DNA from: Kocuria flava
GTDB taxonomy: Bacteria > Actinomycetota > Actinomycetes > Actinomycetales > Micrococcaceae
Direction of reading: 5' to 3'
DNA length: 64,000 bases
Assembly: GCF_001482365.1 (NCBI RefSeq)
Contig: NZ_CP013254.1
Location: 310,001 to 374,000, forward strand
Part shown: positions 42,730 to 52,086 of the stretch, one piece after another
How positions within the stretch are numbered: position 1 is the stretch's first letter
Layout: every line of letters begins with the position of its first letter
The notes under the pieces: generated by a model
Database searches by the model: none
The model's input: only the letters and a program-made list of their open reading frames with translations
Told to the model about the DNA's origin: nothing
Translations under genes and position numbers: made by a program

Positions 42730-43383
42730 TCAGCGGTTCACCCACTCCCACGCGAGGTGCTTCTCGGGGGCGGGGACGCCGCTGACGATCCAGGCGATCT
42801 CGTCGGTGGACAGCGGGAAGGCCGGGCGGTCCGGGTCGGCCTCGACCTCGCCCGGGCGGCCGAGGCTCCACAGCTGCGCGAACACCGTCGTGGCCCCCCA
42901 CCGCTCCACGAGCGCCCCGAGGACCTCGTCCGAGCGCTCCGCCAGGTGGTCCTGGAGGAAGCCGCCGACCAGCCGCGCGAAGCCCTCGGGGTCCTGCTCG
43001 GCCTCGGCGGGGTCCAGCTCCCAGTGCTCGCCGAGGACGGCGAGCAGCTCGGCGTCCTCCAGCGGCGCGCCGTCCTCGCGCGGGTCGGGCAGCTCGACGG
43101 TGTCGGGGTCCTCCGTGCCGACGGCGAGGAAGCGCTGCTGCACGGCGAGCAGGGCCGCCACGAGCAGCACGTCCGCGGCCCGCCCGGACCCGTCCCCCGG
43201 CTCGAGCAGGGCCTCCCAGCCGTGGCGCACCCACGCCCAGGTGCGCTGCTCGTCCCGGTCGACCGAGCGCGAGCGCCACCCGGTCGTGGCGGCCCGCCAC
43301 CGGGCGTCCAGGGCCGGGTCGCCCGCGGCGGTGTCGGCCGGGCCGGGGACCGGCTCCGGGTCGGGGACGTGGCTGAAGAGCAC
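42730..43383 (-). CDS. Protein of unknown function, acidic, 217 aa
   Basis: The 217-aa acidic protein begins VLFSHVPDPEPVPGPADTA and has Trp-rich stretches (RTWAWVRHGWEALLE near residue 50, HWELDP, LWSLGRPGE). No signal peptide or membrane helix is visible. I do not recognise the family. The GTG start at 43383 has AGGAAG upstream. It is encoded between the flavin monooxygenase and the gamma-glutamyltransferase, all on the minus strand, but with gaps that suggest separate units. Confidence 0.7.
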   Translation of the reverse strand: MLFSHVPDPEPVPGPADTAAGDPALDARWRAATTGWRSRSVDRDEQRTWAWVRHGWEALLEPGDGSGRAADVLLVAALLAVQQRFLAVGTEDPDTVELPDPREDGAPLEDAELLAVLGEHWELDPAEAEQDPEGFARLVGGFLQDHLAERSDEVLGALVERWGATTVFAQLWSLGRPGEVEADPDRPAFPLSTDEIAWIVSGVPAPEKHLAWEWVNR

Positions 43384-43436
43384 GGGCTTCCTCCTGGGCG
43401 GTGGCGCGGCGGGTGACCTGCCCAGGGTAGGCCGCT

Positions 43437-45302
43437 TCAGCGGGACCGGTCGGGGCGCACCACCATGGCGGAGCCGCCGTGGCCGCGCTCCGTCTCGGCG
43501 GCGGCCTCGAAGCGGCCGTCGCCGAGGATGCGGATCGCCGAGGCGTTGCCGATCCAGCGCACGTCCTCGAGCTCGTGGCCGAGCCCGCCCAGCTGCGCGC
43601 CGAGGGACGAGCCGGCGAGGCCGAGGTCGGCGCCGGCGGTCTCCCCGTTGCGGGAGCTCAGCCGCGGGGCGGCGATGGCGTCGACGAGCGGCAGCCCGCG
43701 GTCGACGTGGCCCGTGACGATCTGGGCGACCGTGGTGATGATCGTGGCCCCGCCCGGGGTGCCCACGGCCAGCCACGGCTCGCCGTCGCGCAGCACGACG
43801 GTGGGGCTCATCGACGAGCGCGGCCGCTTGCCGGGGCCGGGCAGGTTCGGGTGGGGCACGCCCTCGGTGATCGGGGCGAACTCGAAGTCGGTGAGCTCGT
43901 TGTTGAGCAGGAACCCGTGGCCCGGCACCGTGATCCCCGACCCGCCGGTCTGCTCGATGGTCAGGGTGTAGGCGACCACGTTGCCCCAGCGGTCGGCGAC
44001 GTTCAGGTGCGTGGTCGACACCCCGCCGGCCACGGCCTCCTGGGCGGGCGCGGCGGCCCCGCACGCGGCGTAGTCGCCGTCGGGCTGCCCGAACGGGACC
44101 GGGCGCGGCCGGGCGGCCGCGGGGTCGAAGCCGCAGGCGCGCTCGTCGGCGAAGGCCTGGCCGGTGAGCTCGGCGACGGGCACGTCCGCGACGTCGCCGA
44201 CCCACCGGTTGCGGTCGGCGAAGGCGGTGGCCGTGGCCTCGGCGAAGCGGTGCAGGTACTGCTCCTCGGGGACCTCGGACAGGGTCTCCCCGGTGCGCTC
44301 GTCGTAGGCCTCGAGCAGGTTCAGGGTCTCGGCCACGGTGGTGCCGCCGGAGCTGGGCACCCCCATGCCGTAGACCTCCAGGCCCCGGTACTCGCTGCGG
44401 GTGGGCTCGCCGAACAGCGCCTCGTAGGAGGCGACGTCCTCGAGGGTGAGCTCGCCCTGCAGCACCTCCACGCCCTCGGCGGTGGTCGGGGTGCGGGTCT
44501 CGGCCACGATCGCCTCCGCGATGCCGCCCTCGTAGAAGGCCTCCGTGCCCTGCTGACGGATGGTCCGGTAGGTGCGGGCGAGGTCGGGGTTGCGGAAGAC
44601 GGTGCCGACCTCGGGGGCCTGCCCGTCGACGAGGAAGGTCTCGGCGGTCTCGGGGAACTGCGCGAAGCGCTCGGCGTTGGCCGCGGTCTGCTCGGCGAAG
44701 TTGGCGTCGACGGCGAACCCGCGCTGGGCGATCCGCTCGGCGGGGTGCAGCAGCCGGCCCAGCTCCATCGTGCCGAACTCCTCGGCCGCGGCCTCCCAGG
44801 TGGCCAGGGTGCCGGGCACGCCCACGGACTTGCCGGAGTTCACCACGGTGTCGAAGTCGAGGGGCTCGCCGTCCGCGCCGAGGAACTCGTCCTCGTCGTA
44901 GGTCGCCGGGGCGGTCTCGCGGCCGTCGATCGTGCGGACCTCCCCGGTGCGGGCGTCGTAGTGGACGAAGAAGCCGCCGCCGCCGATGCCCGCGGAGTAG
45001 GGCTCGGTCACCCCGAGGGTCGCGGCCATCGCCACGGCGGCGTCCGCGGCGTTGCCGCCGCGCTCGAGGACGTCGATGCCGACGCGGCTGGCCACGGGGT
45101 CCACGGAGGAGACCGCCCCGCCGCGCCCGCTCATCTGCGGGACCTTGGGCGGCTCGGCCGTGGGCGGGCCGCCGCCCCGGGCGTGCCCGGGGTGCTCGTG
45201 CGGCGGGCGCTCGTGGGCGGCCGCGGGGCCGGCGAGGACGGTGCCGGGCAGGGCGAGCGCCCCGGCCAGTCCGAGGGCGAAGGTTCTCGAGGAGGCGCGC
45301 AT
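43437..45302 (-). CDS. ggt: Gamma-glutamyltransferase
   Basis: The 621-aa secreted proenzyme has a signal peptide (MRASSRTFALGLAGALALPGTVLAGPAAAHE) and a His-rich stretch after it. The small-subunit nucleophile Thr is in GGVSTTHLNVAD near residue 429, where autoprocessing would occur. Later motifs TGGSGITVPGHGFLLNNELTDF and GTPGGATIITTVAQ form the substrate pocket. It cleaves glutathione and gamma-glutamyl compounds outside the cell, supplying cysteine and sulfur, which suits the sulfur genes in the window. The gene is monocistronic. Confidence 0.96.
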   Translation of the reverse strand: MRASSRTFALGLAGALALPGTVLAGPAAAHERPPHEHPGHARGGGPPTAEPPKVPQMSGRGGAVSSVDPVASRVGIDVLERGGNAADAAVAMAATLGVTEPYSAGIGGGGFFVHYDARTGEVRTIDGRETAPATYDEDEFLGADGEPLDFDTVVNSGKSVGVPGTLATWEAAAEEFGTMELGRLLHPAERIAQRGFAVDANFAEQTAANAERFAQFPETAETFLVDGQAPEVGTVFRNPDLARTYRTIRQQGTEAFYEGGIAEAIVAETRTPTTAEGVEVLQGELTLEDVASYEALFGEPTRSEYRGLEVYGMGVPSSGGTTVAETLNLLEAYDERTGETLSEVPEEQYLHRFAEATATAFADRNRWVGDVADVPVAELTGQAFADERACGFDPAAARPRPVPFGQPDGDYAACGAAAPAQEAVAGGVSTTHLNVADRWGNVVAYTLTIEQTGGSGITVPGHGFLLNNELTDFEFAPITEGVPHPNLPGPGKRPRSSMSPTVVLRDGEPWLAVGTPGGATIITTVAQIVTGHVDRGLPLVDAIAAPRLSSRNGETAGADLGLAGSSLGAQLGGLGHELEDVRWIGNASAIRILGDGRFEAAAETERGHGGSAMVVRPDRSR

Positions 45303-45347
45303 GGGCTCATGCTGGCACCGGGGCGGGGCCCTGACCAGGACGAACGG

Positions 45348-48300
45348 CTAGAAGTCCGACCGTTGCGCGCCCGCGTCGGCCGGGGCGGCGCCCCCGAGCA
45401 GGCGGCGCACGACCGTCTGGGCGTCCCGGGAGGGGTTGCCGAAGCGGTGGGTCGTGACGGAGACGGACTGCTCGGCGAGCAGGTGCAGCAGCTCGACCCG
45501 GGAGGCGCCGACGACGGGCCCGGCGAGCACGGCCGTCTCCGGGTTCCCGGCGAGGGCCGCGGCGAGCCCGGGGGCCGTGCCGACCACGCGGATCCGCCCG
45601 GCGGTGCCGGACTCGGCCCAGTCGGCGGCGACGTGGGCGAAGGCCTCGTCGGCGCAGGGGTCGAGCATCGCGCGGAAGAGCTCGCGCACCGGGGCGGGGA
45701 CCTCCGCGGCGGGGGCGAGCACCACCCGGGAGCCCGAGCGCACCGCGGCCAGCCCGACCCGGGCCACGTCCGTGAGCGGGGCGTCCTCGGCGGCGCGCAC
45801 GACGACGTCGCGCGGGCGGTAGCGCAGCACGTTGGCCTCGCACGCCAGCCCGCTGGGGTCGTGGGCCCTGCCGAACTCGAGCTCCCACCAGCTCTGGTCG
45901 TGCTCGGCGCAGGCGCGCAGCCACGCGGCGTCGGGCTCGGGCAGCAGCGGTGCGAGGGCCTCGAGGTGGGCGGCGAGCTCGGGGTCGAGCCGGGCGCCGG
46001 TGCCGCCGGTCGCGAAGGGCGCCTTCTCCCAGGTGCCGAGGCCGGCGAGGTAGTGGGGTCCGCCCGCCTTGGTGCCCGGGCCCACGGCGGAGCGCTTCCA
46101 GCCGCCGAAGGGCTGGCGGCGCACGATCGCCCCGGTGGTGCCCCGGTTGACGTAGAGGTTGCCGGCCTGCACGAGCTCGACCCAGGTGCTGATCTCGTCG
46201 GGGTCCAGGGAGTGCAGCCCGGCGGTGAGCCCGTAGTCCACGGCGTTCTGCAGCTCGAGGGCCTCGGGCAGGTCCTCGGCGCTCATCAGCCCGAGCACGG
46301 GCCCGAAGCACTCGGTGCGGTGGAAGAAGGAGCCGGGGGCGACCCCGGTGCGGATCCCGGGCCGCCACAGCCGCCCGGTGTCGTCGAGCGGGCGCGGCTC
46401 CAGCAGCCACTCCTCCCCCGGCTCGAGCCGGGTCAGGGCCCGGTGCAGCTTCTCCCCCGGCTCGCCCACGACCGGCCCGACGGTGGCCTGCAGGTTCTGG
46501 GGCCGGTCGACGACCAGGGAGGAGGCGGCGTCGAGCAGCTGGCGGCGGAAGCGCTCGGAGCGGGCCACGCTGCCCACGAGGATGCCCAGGGACGCCGCCG
46601 AGCACTTCTGCCCGGCGTGGCCGAAGGCGCTGGCGACGAGGTCCTCCACGGCCCGGTCCCGGTCGGCGCTGGGGGTGATCACCAGGGCGTTCTTCCCGGA
46701 GGTCTCCGCCGTGAGGCCGCGCCCGTGCCGCCAGCCGCTGAACAGCCGGGCGGTCTCGTAGGCACCGGTCAGCACGACCCGGTCCACGCCCTCGTGGGCC
46801 ACCAGCGCCCGGCCGGTCTCCCCCTCGACGGAGTCGACGAGCTGGAGCACGTCCCGCGGCACGCCGGCCGCCCACAGGGCCTCGACCACGGCGGTCGAGC
46901 AGCGCCGGGTCTCCGGGGCGGGCTTGTGCAGCACGGCGGCGCCCGCGGCCAGGGCCGCCACGGTGGAGCCGGTGGGGATGGCCAGCGGGAAGTTCCACGG
47001 CGGGGTGACGAGCACCAGCGTGTCGGGGACGAACCGGGCGCCGTCGACGTCCTCGAGCTCGAGGGCGCGGCGGGCGTACCAGCGGCAGAAGTCGACCGCC
47101 TCGGAGACCTCGGGGTCGGACTGGTCGAGGGTCTTGCCGGCCTCGGCCCCGGCGACGGCGAGCAGGTGCGCGCGGCGGGCGGCCAGCACGTCGGCCGCCC
47201 GGTTGAGGATCTCCGCCCGCTCCCGCGCCCCGCGGGCGCGCCAGCCCTCGGCGGCGGCCCGGCCGGTGGCGACGACCCGGTCGACGTCGCCGGGGCCGAA
47301 CGGCTCGGGGACGGGCAGCGCCCCGTACCAGGCGCGGTCGGCGATGCGGGCCCCGATCCCCCGGGCCCAGGTCTGGTTCGCGGGCAGGGAGACGTCGGTG
47401 TCGGGCTCGTTGCGGAACGGCTCCGTCAGCGGCACGTGGGCCGAGCCGGCGCCGTGCGCGCCGCGGTCCTGGGTGCGGGCGGGGGCCGGGACGGCGCCGT
47501 CGTCGTCGGCGAGGGCCTCGAGGGCGGCGCGGAAGCGGGTCTCCTCGCGGCGGAAGACCTCGTTGTCCGGGGCGAGGGCGAAGATCCCGGACATGAAGTT
47601 CTCGGGCGAGGCGTTCTCCTCGAGCCGGCGCACGAGGTAGGAGACGGCGACGTCGAACTCCGCCGGGCGCACGGCCGGGACGTAGAGCAGCAGCTGCCCC
47701 ACGTCGGCGCTGACGGCCCGGGCCTGCTCCACGGCCATGCCCTGGAGCATCTCGAACTCGATCCGCTCCGTGACGCCGCGGCGCCGGGCCAGCAGGTGGG
47801 CGAAGGCGATGTCGAACAGGTTGTGCCCGGCGACCCCCAGGCGCAGCCCGCGCATCCGCTCGGGCTCGAAGAGCCAGGCCAGCACGCGCTTGTAGTTGGT
47901 GTCGGTCTCCTGCTTGGACCCCCACGCGGCCAGGGGCCAGCCGTGCAGCTCGGCGTCCACGCGCTCCATGGGCAGGTTCGCGCCCTTGACCAGCCGCACC
48001 TTGATCCCGGCCCCGCCGTCGGCGACCCGCCGCGCCGACCACGCGGAGAGCCGCTGGAGGACCCCGAGCGCGTCCGGCAGGTAGGCCTGGACCACGATCC
48101 CGGCCTCCAGCCCGCGCAGCTCGGGGTGCTCCAGCAGCCGGGTGAAGACCTCGGTGGTCAGGTGCAGGTCGGAGTAGACCTCCATGTCGAGGTTGAGGAA
48201 CGTCGTGCCGGCGGGGGCGGCGGCCGCGGCGCGGTAGAGGGGCAGCAGCCGGTCGACGACCTGCGCCACGGTCTCCTCGAAGCCCCAGTGGGAGAGCTGC

Positions 48301-48872
48301 GGGACCACCGAGGAGACCTTGATCGAGACGTAGTCGACGTCCTCGCGCTCGAGCAGCGCCGCGGCGTCGGCGAGGTGCTTGTCCGCCTCCTGGGCCCCGA
48401 GCACCTCCTCGCCGAGCAGGTTGATGTTGAGCCGGTGGCCCTGGGCCCGCAGCTGCCGCACGGCCCGGCCGAAGGGCCCGGGCCGGGCGTCGACGATCAT
48501 GTGCCCCACGAGCCGGCGCAGGCGCGCCCGGGCGGCGGGCACGACCACCTGCGGGGCGGTCGGGGCCAGGGCCGCGCCGGCGCGCAGCTGGGCGCGGTCG
48601 GCGCGCGGCATCGTCCGGGGCACGATCGGGGCCAGGGCGTGCAGGGCCGCGGCGGCGGCCCGCTCGTCCTCGGTGCGCACCACGCGGTCGACGAAGCCCA
48701 CGGTGAACTCCAGGCCGTGGGGGTCCTGCAGGACGGTCGCGAGCCGGTCGGCGGCGGCATCCCGGTGGCGGCGCCCGCGGCGGGCCCGCTCGAGCCAGGT
48801 GCGCACGAGGGCCACGGCGTCGTCGGCGAGCACGCCGAGGTCGTCGGTCGGGTCCGGGGCATCGGCAGGCAT
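45348..48872 (-). CDS. putA: Bifunctional proline dehydrogenase / P5C dehydrogenase
   Basis: The 1174-aa fused enzyme carries an N-terminal proline dehydrogenase TIM barrel (about 90-440, with YVSIKVSSVVPQLSHWGF and EFEMLQGMAVEQAR). An aldehyde dehydrogenase domain follows, with the catalytic Glu in LTAETSGKNALV (about 720) and the nucleophile Cys in AGQKCSAAS (about 755). It oxidises proline to glutamate in two steps. No DNA-binding RHH domain is seen at the N-terminus, so it is not a self-repressing PutA. A further C-terminal region of about 150 residues follows. The ATG at 48872 follows CAGGAGC. The 165-bp gap 48873-49037 holds no gene. Confidence 0.95.
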   Translation of the reverse strand: MPADAPDPTDDLGVLADDAVALVRTWLERARRGRRHRDAAADRLATVLQDPHGLEFTVGFVDRVVRTEDERAAAAALHALAPIVPRTMPRADRAQLRAGAALAPTAPQVVVPAARARLRRLVGHMIVDARPGPFGRAVRQLRAQGHRLNINLLGEEVLGAQEADKHLADAAALLEREDVDYVSIKVSSVVPQLSHWGFEETVAQVVDRLLPLYRAAAAAPAGTTFLNLDMEVYSDLHLTTEVFTRLLEHPELRGLEAGIVVQAYLPDALGVLQRLSAWSARRVADGGAGIKVRLVKGANLPMERVDAELHGWPLAAWGSKQETDTNYKRVLAWLFEPERMRGLRLGVAGHNLFDIAFAHLLARRRGVTERIEFEMLQGMAVEQARAVSADVGQLLLYVPAVRPAEFDVAVSYLVRRLEENASPENFMSGIFALAPDNEVFRREETRFRAALEALADDDGAVPAPARTQDRGAHGAGSAHVPLTEPFRNEPDTDVSLPANQTWARGIGARIADRAWYGALPVPEPFGPGDVDRVVATGRAAAEGWRARGARERAEILNRAADVLAARRAHLLAVAGAEAGKTLDQSDPEVSEAVDFCRWYARRALELEDVDGARFVPDTLVLVTPPWNFPLAIPTGSTVAALAAGAAVLHKPAPETRRCSTAVVEALWAAGVPRDVLQLVDSVEGETGRALVAHEGVDRVVLTGAYETARLFSGWRHGRGLTAETSGKNALVITPSADRDRAVEDLVASAFGHAGQKCSAASLGILVGSVARSERFRRQLLDAASSLVVDRPQNLQATVGPVVGEPGEKLHRALTRLEPGEEWLLEPRPLDDTGRLWRPGIRTGVAPGSFFHRTECFGPVLGLMSAEDLPEALELQNAVDYGLTAGLHSLDPDEISTWVELVQAGNLYVNRGTTGAIVRRQPFGGWKRSAVGPGTKAGGPHYLAGLGTWEKAPFATGGTGARLDPELAAHLEALAPLLPEPDAAWLRACAEHDQSWWELEFGRAHDPSGLACEANVLRYRPRDVVVRAAEDAPLTDVARVGLAAVRSGSRVVLAPAAEVPAPVRELFRAMLDPCADEAFAHVAADWAESGTAGRIRVVGTAPGLAAALAGNPETAVLAGPVVGASRVELLHLLAEQSVSVTTHRFGNPSRDAQTVVRRLLGGAAPADAGAQRSDF

Positions 48873-49037
48873 GGCACGCTCCTGGGCTCCGCCCGGCCTC
48901 GGTCGCCGGGGCACTCCCCCGGCTCCCGGCCGGTTGCCGCCGGGCGCGTCGGCCGGTGCCACCACGCTACGGCGGGGCGGGCCGCTGCGGAAGGGACCGG
49001 CCCGCCCGGATCCCGTCCGCCCCGGCGGGCGGGGCGC

Positions 49038-49511
49038 TCAGCCGGCGGCGGCGCGCAGGACGTCGTCGGCCAGGCGCCCGAGCACGGCCCGGTGCGGGAC
49101 GAGCATCGCGTACCAGTAGAGGTGCCCGGCGGGCCCGGCGGGCCGGAAGACGGTGGTCTGGCGGTAGCGCACGGTGCCGCCGGGGCCCGGGAGCAGGGCG
49201 ATGTCCAGCCAGGCCTCCCCGGGCATCCGGACCAGGGAGCGCAGCCGCAGGTGCCGGCCCCGCTCGAGAGCCTCGACCGTCCACCAGTCCAGGCGCCGGC
49301 CCTCGGCGAGGCGGTCCGGGTCCTCGCGGTGGCGCAGCCGGGAGGGCGGCAGGGACGCCCGGTTGGGCAGGGCCCGCAGGAACCACAGGCGGTCGGTGCC
49401 GTGCCAGCCGCGCTCGCCGCCGAGGCCCTCGACGGCGGCCCACAGCGCGTCGGGTCCGGCCGTGCTCGTGCGCTCGACGGTGTCGACGTAGAAGCCCCGT
49501 TCGCGTGCCAT
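49038..49511 (-). CDS. DUF2867-like (SRPBCC-type) protein
   Basis: The 157-aa protein resembles the DUF2867 family: RHLRLRSLVRMPGEAWLDIALLP near residue 90, then YRQTTVFRPAGPAGHLYWYAMLVPHRAVLG near 120. The family has a lipid-binding-like fold and no known function. It has no membrane segment. It is transcribed away from putA's promoter, with 165 bp between, and is followed by the Nudix gene on the same strand. Confidence 0.78.
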   Translation of the reverse strand: MARERGFYVDTVERTSTAGPDALWAAVEGLGGERGWHGTDRLWFLRALPNRASLPPSRLRHREDPDRLAEGRRLDWWTVEALERGRHLRLRSLVRMPGEAWLDIALLPGPGGTVRYRQTTVFRPAGPAGHLYWYAMLVPHRAVLGRLADDVLRAAAG

Positions 49512-49580
49512 GGGTCCATGGAAGCACGGCCGGGACGACGACGGGGCGCGGATCGCGCAACCGGTCCGGGGATGCCGGCC

Positions 49581-49994
49581 TCAGCCGCCGGCGGGCTCGG
49601 GGGGCAGCACGCCGAAGCGCACGAGGTGCCCGATCAGCCCGTCGGTCGTGGGAAGCCCGGCCAGCTCTCCGGGGGAGGCCCAGCGCACCGCGGCGGCGTC
49701 GTCGCCGGCCCGCAGGGTCCCGCCGCAGGCCACGGCCTCGACGTCGTGCACCTCGTAGACGAGGTCCTCCCCGGCGGGCACCCGCACCGTGCCGAGCTCC
49801 CGGCGGACCCGCACCCGCAGCCCGGTCTCCTCGAGGACCTCGCGCGCGGCGGCGCCCGCCACGGTCTCCCCGGGCTCCAGCGCGCCGCCGGGCAGGGTCC
49901 ACCGGCCGCGCTGGGGCGCCCGGCCCCGCTGCACGAGCAGCAGCCGGCCCCGCTCGTCGAGGACGACGGCCGCGGCGGCCCGCACGGTGCGCAT
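49581..49994 (-). CDS. Nudix hydrolase
   Basis: The 137-aa protein has the Nudix box pattern GX5EX7REUXEEXGU: GGALEPGETVAGAAAREVLEETGL, with the Glu cluster for Mg binding. The N-terminal RAAAAVVLDERGRLLLVQRGRAPQRGRWTLPGG is typical. It hydrolyses nucleoside diphosphate-linked compounds, the exact one not predictable. The ATG at 49994 is in the right position. An earlier in-frame ATG 25 codons upstream is unlikely. Confidence 0.92.
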   Translation of the reverse strand: MRTVRAAAAVVLDERGRLLLVQRGRAPQRGRWTLPGGALEPGETVAGAAAREVLEETGLRVRVRRELGTVRVPAGEDLVYEVHDVEAVACGGTLRAGDDAAAVRWASPGELAGLPTTDGLIGHLVRFGVLPPEPAGG

Positions 49995-50064
49995 GAGGCG
50001 CACCCTACCGGGGCGGGGGGGCGGGCCGGGAACAAACCGGCGGGGACCCGCGTTCCCCAGGTAG

Positions 50065-50076
50065 TTCAAATTTGAA
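50065..50076 (+). promoter_or_regulatory. Perfect palindrome, probable MarR operator
   Basis: TTCAAATTTGAA is a perfect 12-bp palindrome, AT-rich in GC-rich surroundings, 50 bases before the LLM gene of the operon that ends with a MarR gene. Confidence 0.65.
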
Positions 50077-50125
50077 AGACCTGGGCGGCGCCCGCGCGGG
50101 TCCCGCGACCGACCAGGAGGACGGC

Positions 50126-51289
50126 ATGCAGTTCGGCATCTTCACCATCGGGGACGTCACCCCGGACCCCACCACGGGGCGCACCCCCACCGAGCACGAG
50201 CGGATCATGGCCACCGTCGAGATCGCGAAGAAGGCCGAGGAGGTCGGCCTCGACGTCTTCGCCACGGGCCAGCACCACAACCCGCCGTTCGTGGCCCCGG
50301 CGAACCCGCCGATCCTGCTGGCGAGCATCGCGGCGCAGACCGAGCGGATCCGGCTGTCCACGGCGACCACGCTGATCACCACGACCGATCCCGTGCGCAT
50401 CGCCGAGGACTACGCCTACCTCCAGCACCTGACCGGGGGCCGGGTGGACCTCACCATGGGCCGCGGCAACACCGGTCCCGTCTACCCCTGGTTCGGCCAG
50501 GACATCCGCCAGGGCATCCCGCTCGCGGTCGAGCACTACCACCTGCTGCACCGGCTGTGGCGGGAGGACGTGGTCGACTGGCAGGGCCGGTTCCGCACCG
50601 CGCTCCAGGGCTTCACCGCGACCCCGCGCCCGCTCGACGGCGTGGCGCCGTTCGTGTGGCACGGCTCGATCCGCTCCCCGGAGATCCCCGAGCAGGCCGC
50701 CTACTACGGCGACGGGTTCTTCCACAACAACATCTTCTGGCCCGCCGAGCACACGCAGCGGATGGTGGAGTTCTACCGCACCCGCTACGAGCACTACGGC
50801 CACGGCTCGGCCGACCAGGCGATCGTGGGCCTGGGCGGGCAGGTGTTCATGCGCCGGCGCTCCCAGGACGCCGTGCGGGAGTTCCGCCCCTACTTCGACA
50901 ACGCCCCGGTCTACGGCCACGGGCCCTCCCTGGAGGACTTCACGGCCCAGACGCCGCTGACCGTGGGCACCCCCGAGCAGGTGGTCGAGAAGACCCTCGG
51001 CTTCCGCGACTACGCCGGGGACTACCAGCGCCAGCTCTTCCTCATCGACCACGCCGGGCTGCCGCTGAAGACCGTGCTGGAGCAGATCGACCTGCTGGGC
51101 GAGGAGGTCGTGCCGGTGCTGCGCAAGGAGTTCGCCGCGCTGAAGCCCGCGCACGTGCCCGAGGCCCCGACCCACGCCTCGCTGGTGGCCCGCCACCGCG
51201 CCGGCCAGGACCCGGTGCCCGGCGGCGCCGACGACTCCCCCGCCGGGCGCGCCCGCGCCGCGCGGTCCCCGGAGGAGGCCCGCCGGTGA
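50126..51289 (+). CDS. Luciferase-like flavin monooxygenase (LLM class)
   Basis: The 387-aa protein begins MQFGIFTIGDVTPDPTTGRTPTEHERIM and has GLDVFATGQHHNPPFVAPANPPILLA and LTGGRVDLTMGRGNTGPVYPWFGQD, motifs of the alkanal monooxygenase-like LLM class. It needs reduced FMN, which the downstream FMN reductase gene can provide. ATG 50126 follows AGGAGG. It heads a three-gene operon with a reductase and a MarR repressor. A His/Ala/Pro-rich tail of about 40 residues follows the fold. The substrate is unknown. Confidence 0.92.
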   Translation: MQFGIFTIGDVTPDPTTGRTPTEHERIMATVEIAKKAEEVGLDVFATGQHHNPPFVAPANPPILLASIAAQTERIRLSTATTLITTTDPVRIAEDYAYLQHLTGGRVDLTMGRGNTGPVYPWFGQDIRQGIPLAVEHYHLLHRLWREDVVDWQGRFRTALQGFTATPRPLDGVAPFVWHGSIRSPEIPEQAAYYGDGFFHNNIFWPAEHTQRMVEFYRTRYEHYGHGSADQAIVGLGGQVFMRRRSQDAVREFRPYFDNAPVYGHGPSLEDFTAQTPLTVGTPEQVVEKTLGFRDYAGDYQRQLFLIDHAGLPLKTVLEQIDLLGEEVVPVLRKEFAALKPAHVPEAPTHASLVARHRAGQDPVPGGADDSPAGRARAARSPEEARR

Positions 51290-52086
51290 GCACCCCGACG
51301 ACGACGGGCGCGCCCCGCCCGCTCACCCTGGCGGTCGTCTCCGCGGGAATGTCCGACGCGTCCTCGACCTCGCTGCTGGCCGACCGGCTGACCGGGGCGG
51401 TCCGCGAGGCCCTGGCCCCCGTGCCGGTGCGGGTCGAGCGCATCGAGCTGCGCCCGCTGGCGCACGCGATCGCCGACCACCTGCTCACCGGGTTCCCCGG
51501 CCCGCAGCTCGCGCAGGCCCTCGCGGCGCTGGACCGCGCGGACGCCGTGGTCGCGGCCACGCCCACGTACCAGGCCTCCTACTCGGGGCTGTTCAAGTCC
51601 TTCGCCGACCTCATCGGCGCGGACGTGCTCGAGGACGTGCCCGTGCTCGTGGCCGCGACCGGCGGCAGCGCCCGGCACTCCCTGGTGCTCGACACCGCCC
51701 TGCGCCCCCTGTTCACCCACCTGCGGGCGCTCGTGCTGCCCGTGGGGGTGTACGCGGCCACCGAGGACTGGGCCGGCCCGGAGCTCGAGGCCCGCATCCG
51801 GCGGGCGGGCGCCCAGCTGGCCCGCCACCTCGCCCCCGCGGCGCAGGGCGCACCCGGGGCCTCCGGCGCGGGCGGGGCGGCGGGCGGACCCGGGCCCGCC
51901 GGCACGGATGCCGCCGCCGGCGGGTCCGGACCTGCCGGGACGGACGGTGCCGCCGGCACCCCCGGCGCGGACCGCGGGCCCGCGCCGGCCGCCCCCGCCC
52001 GTCGCGCGACCGCCCCCTCCGGGCCCGTGTACGACGGGACCGCGGTGCCCGCCTTCGCCGACCTGCTGGCCGGGACGACCCGGTGA
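51286..52086 (+). CDS. NAD(P)H-dependent FMN reductase
   Basis: The 266-aa flavodoxin-fold protein has LAVVSAGMSDASSTSLLADRLT, VVAATPTYQASYSGLFKSFADLIG and VLVAATGGSARHSLVL, matching the FMN reductase family that pairs with two-component monooxygenases. It begins with GTG at 51286, overlapping the monooxygenase stop by 4 bases. A disordered linker rich in Gly, Ala, Pro and Asp (about 185-245) precedes a short conserved end with PVYDGTAVPAFADLL. It supplies FMNH2 to the LLM enzyme. Confidence 0.9.
   Translation: MSTPTTTGAPRPLTLAVVSAGMSDASSTSLLADRLTGAVREALAPVPVRVERIELRPLAHAIADHLLTGFPGPQLAQALAALDRADAVVAATPTYQASYSGLFKSFADLIGADVLEDVPVLVAATGGSARHSLVLDTALRPLFTHLRALVLPVGVYAATEDWAGPELEARIRRAGAQLARHLAPAAQGAPGASGAGGAAGGPGPAGTDAAAGGSGPAGTDGAAGTPGADRGPAPAAPARRATAPSGPVYDGTAVPAFADLLAGTTR

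Noticed and set aside
43479..50075. A 2198-codon open frame on the plus strand
   Set aside because: It is antisense to gamma-glutamyltransferase, PutA, the DUF2867-like and Nudix genes, all of which have recognised motifs. Long antisense frames are expected at this GC content.
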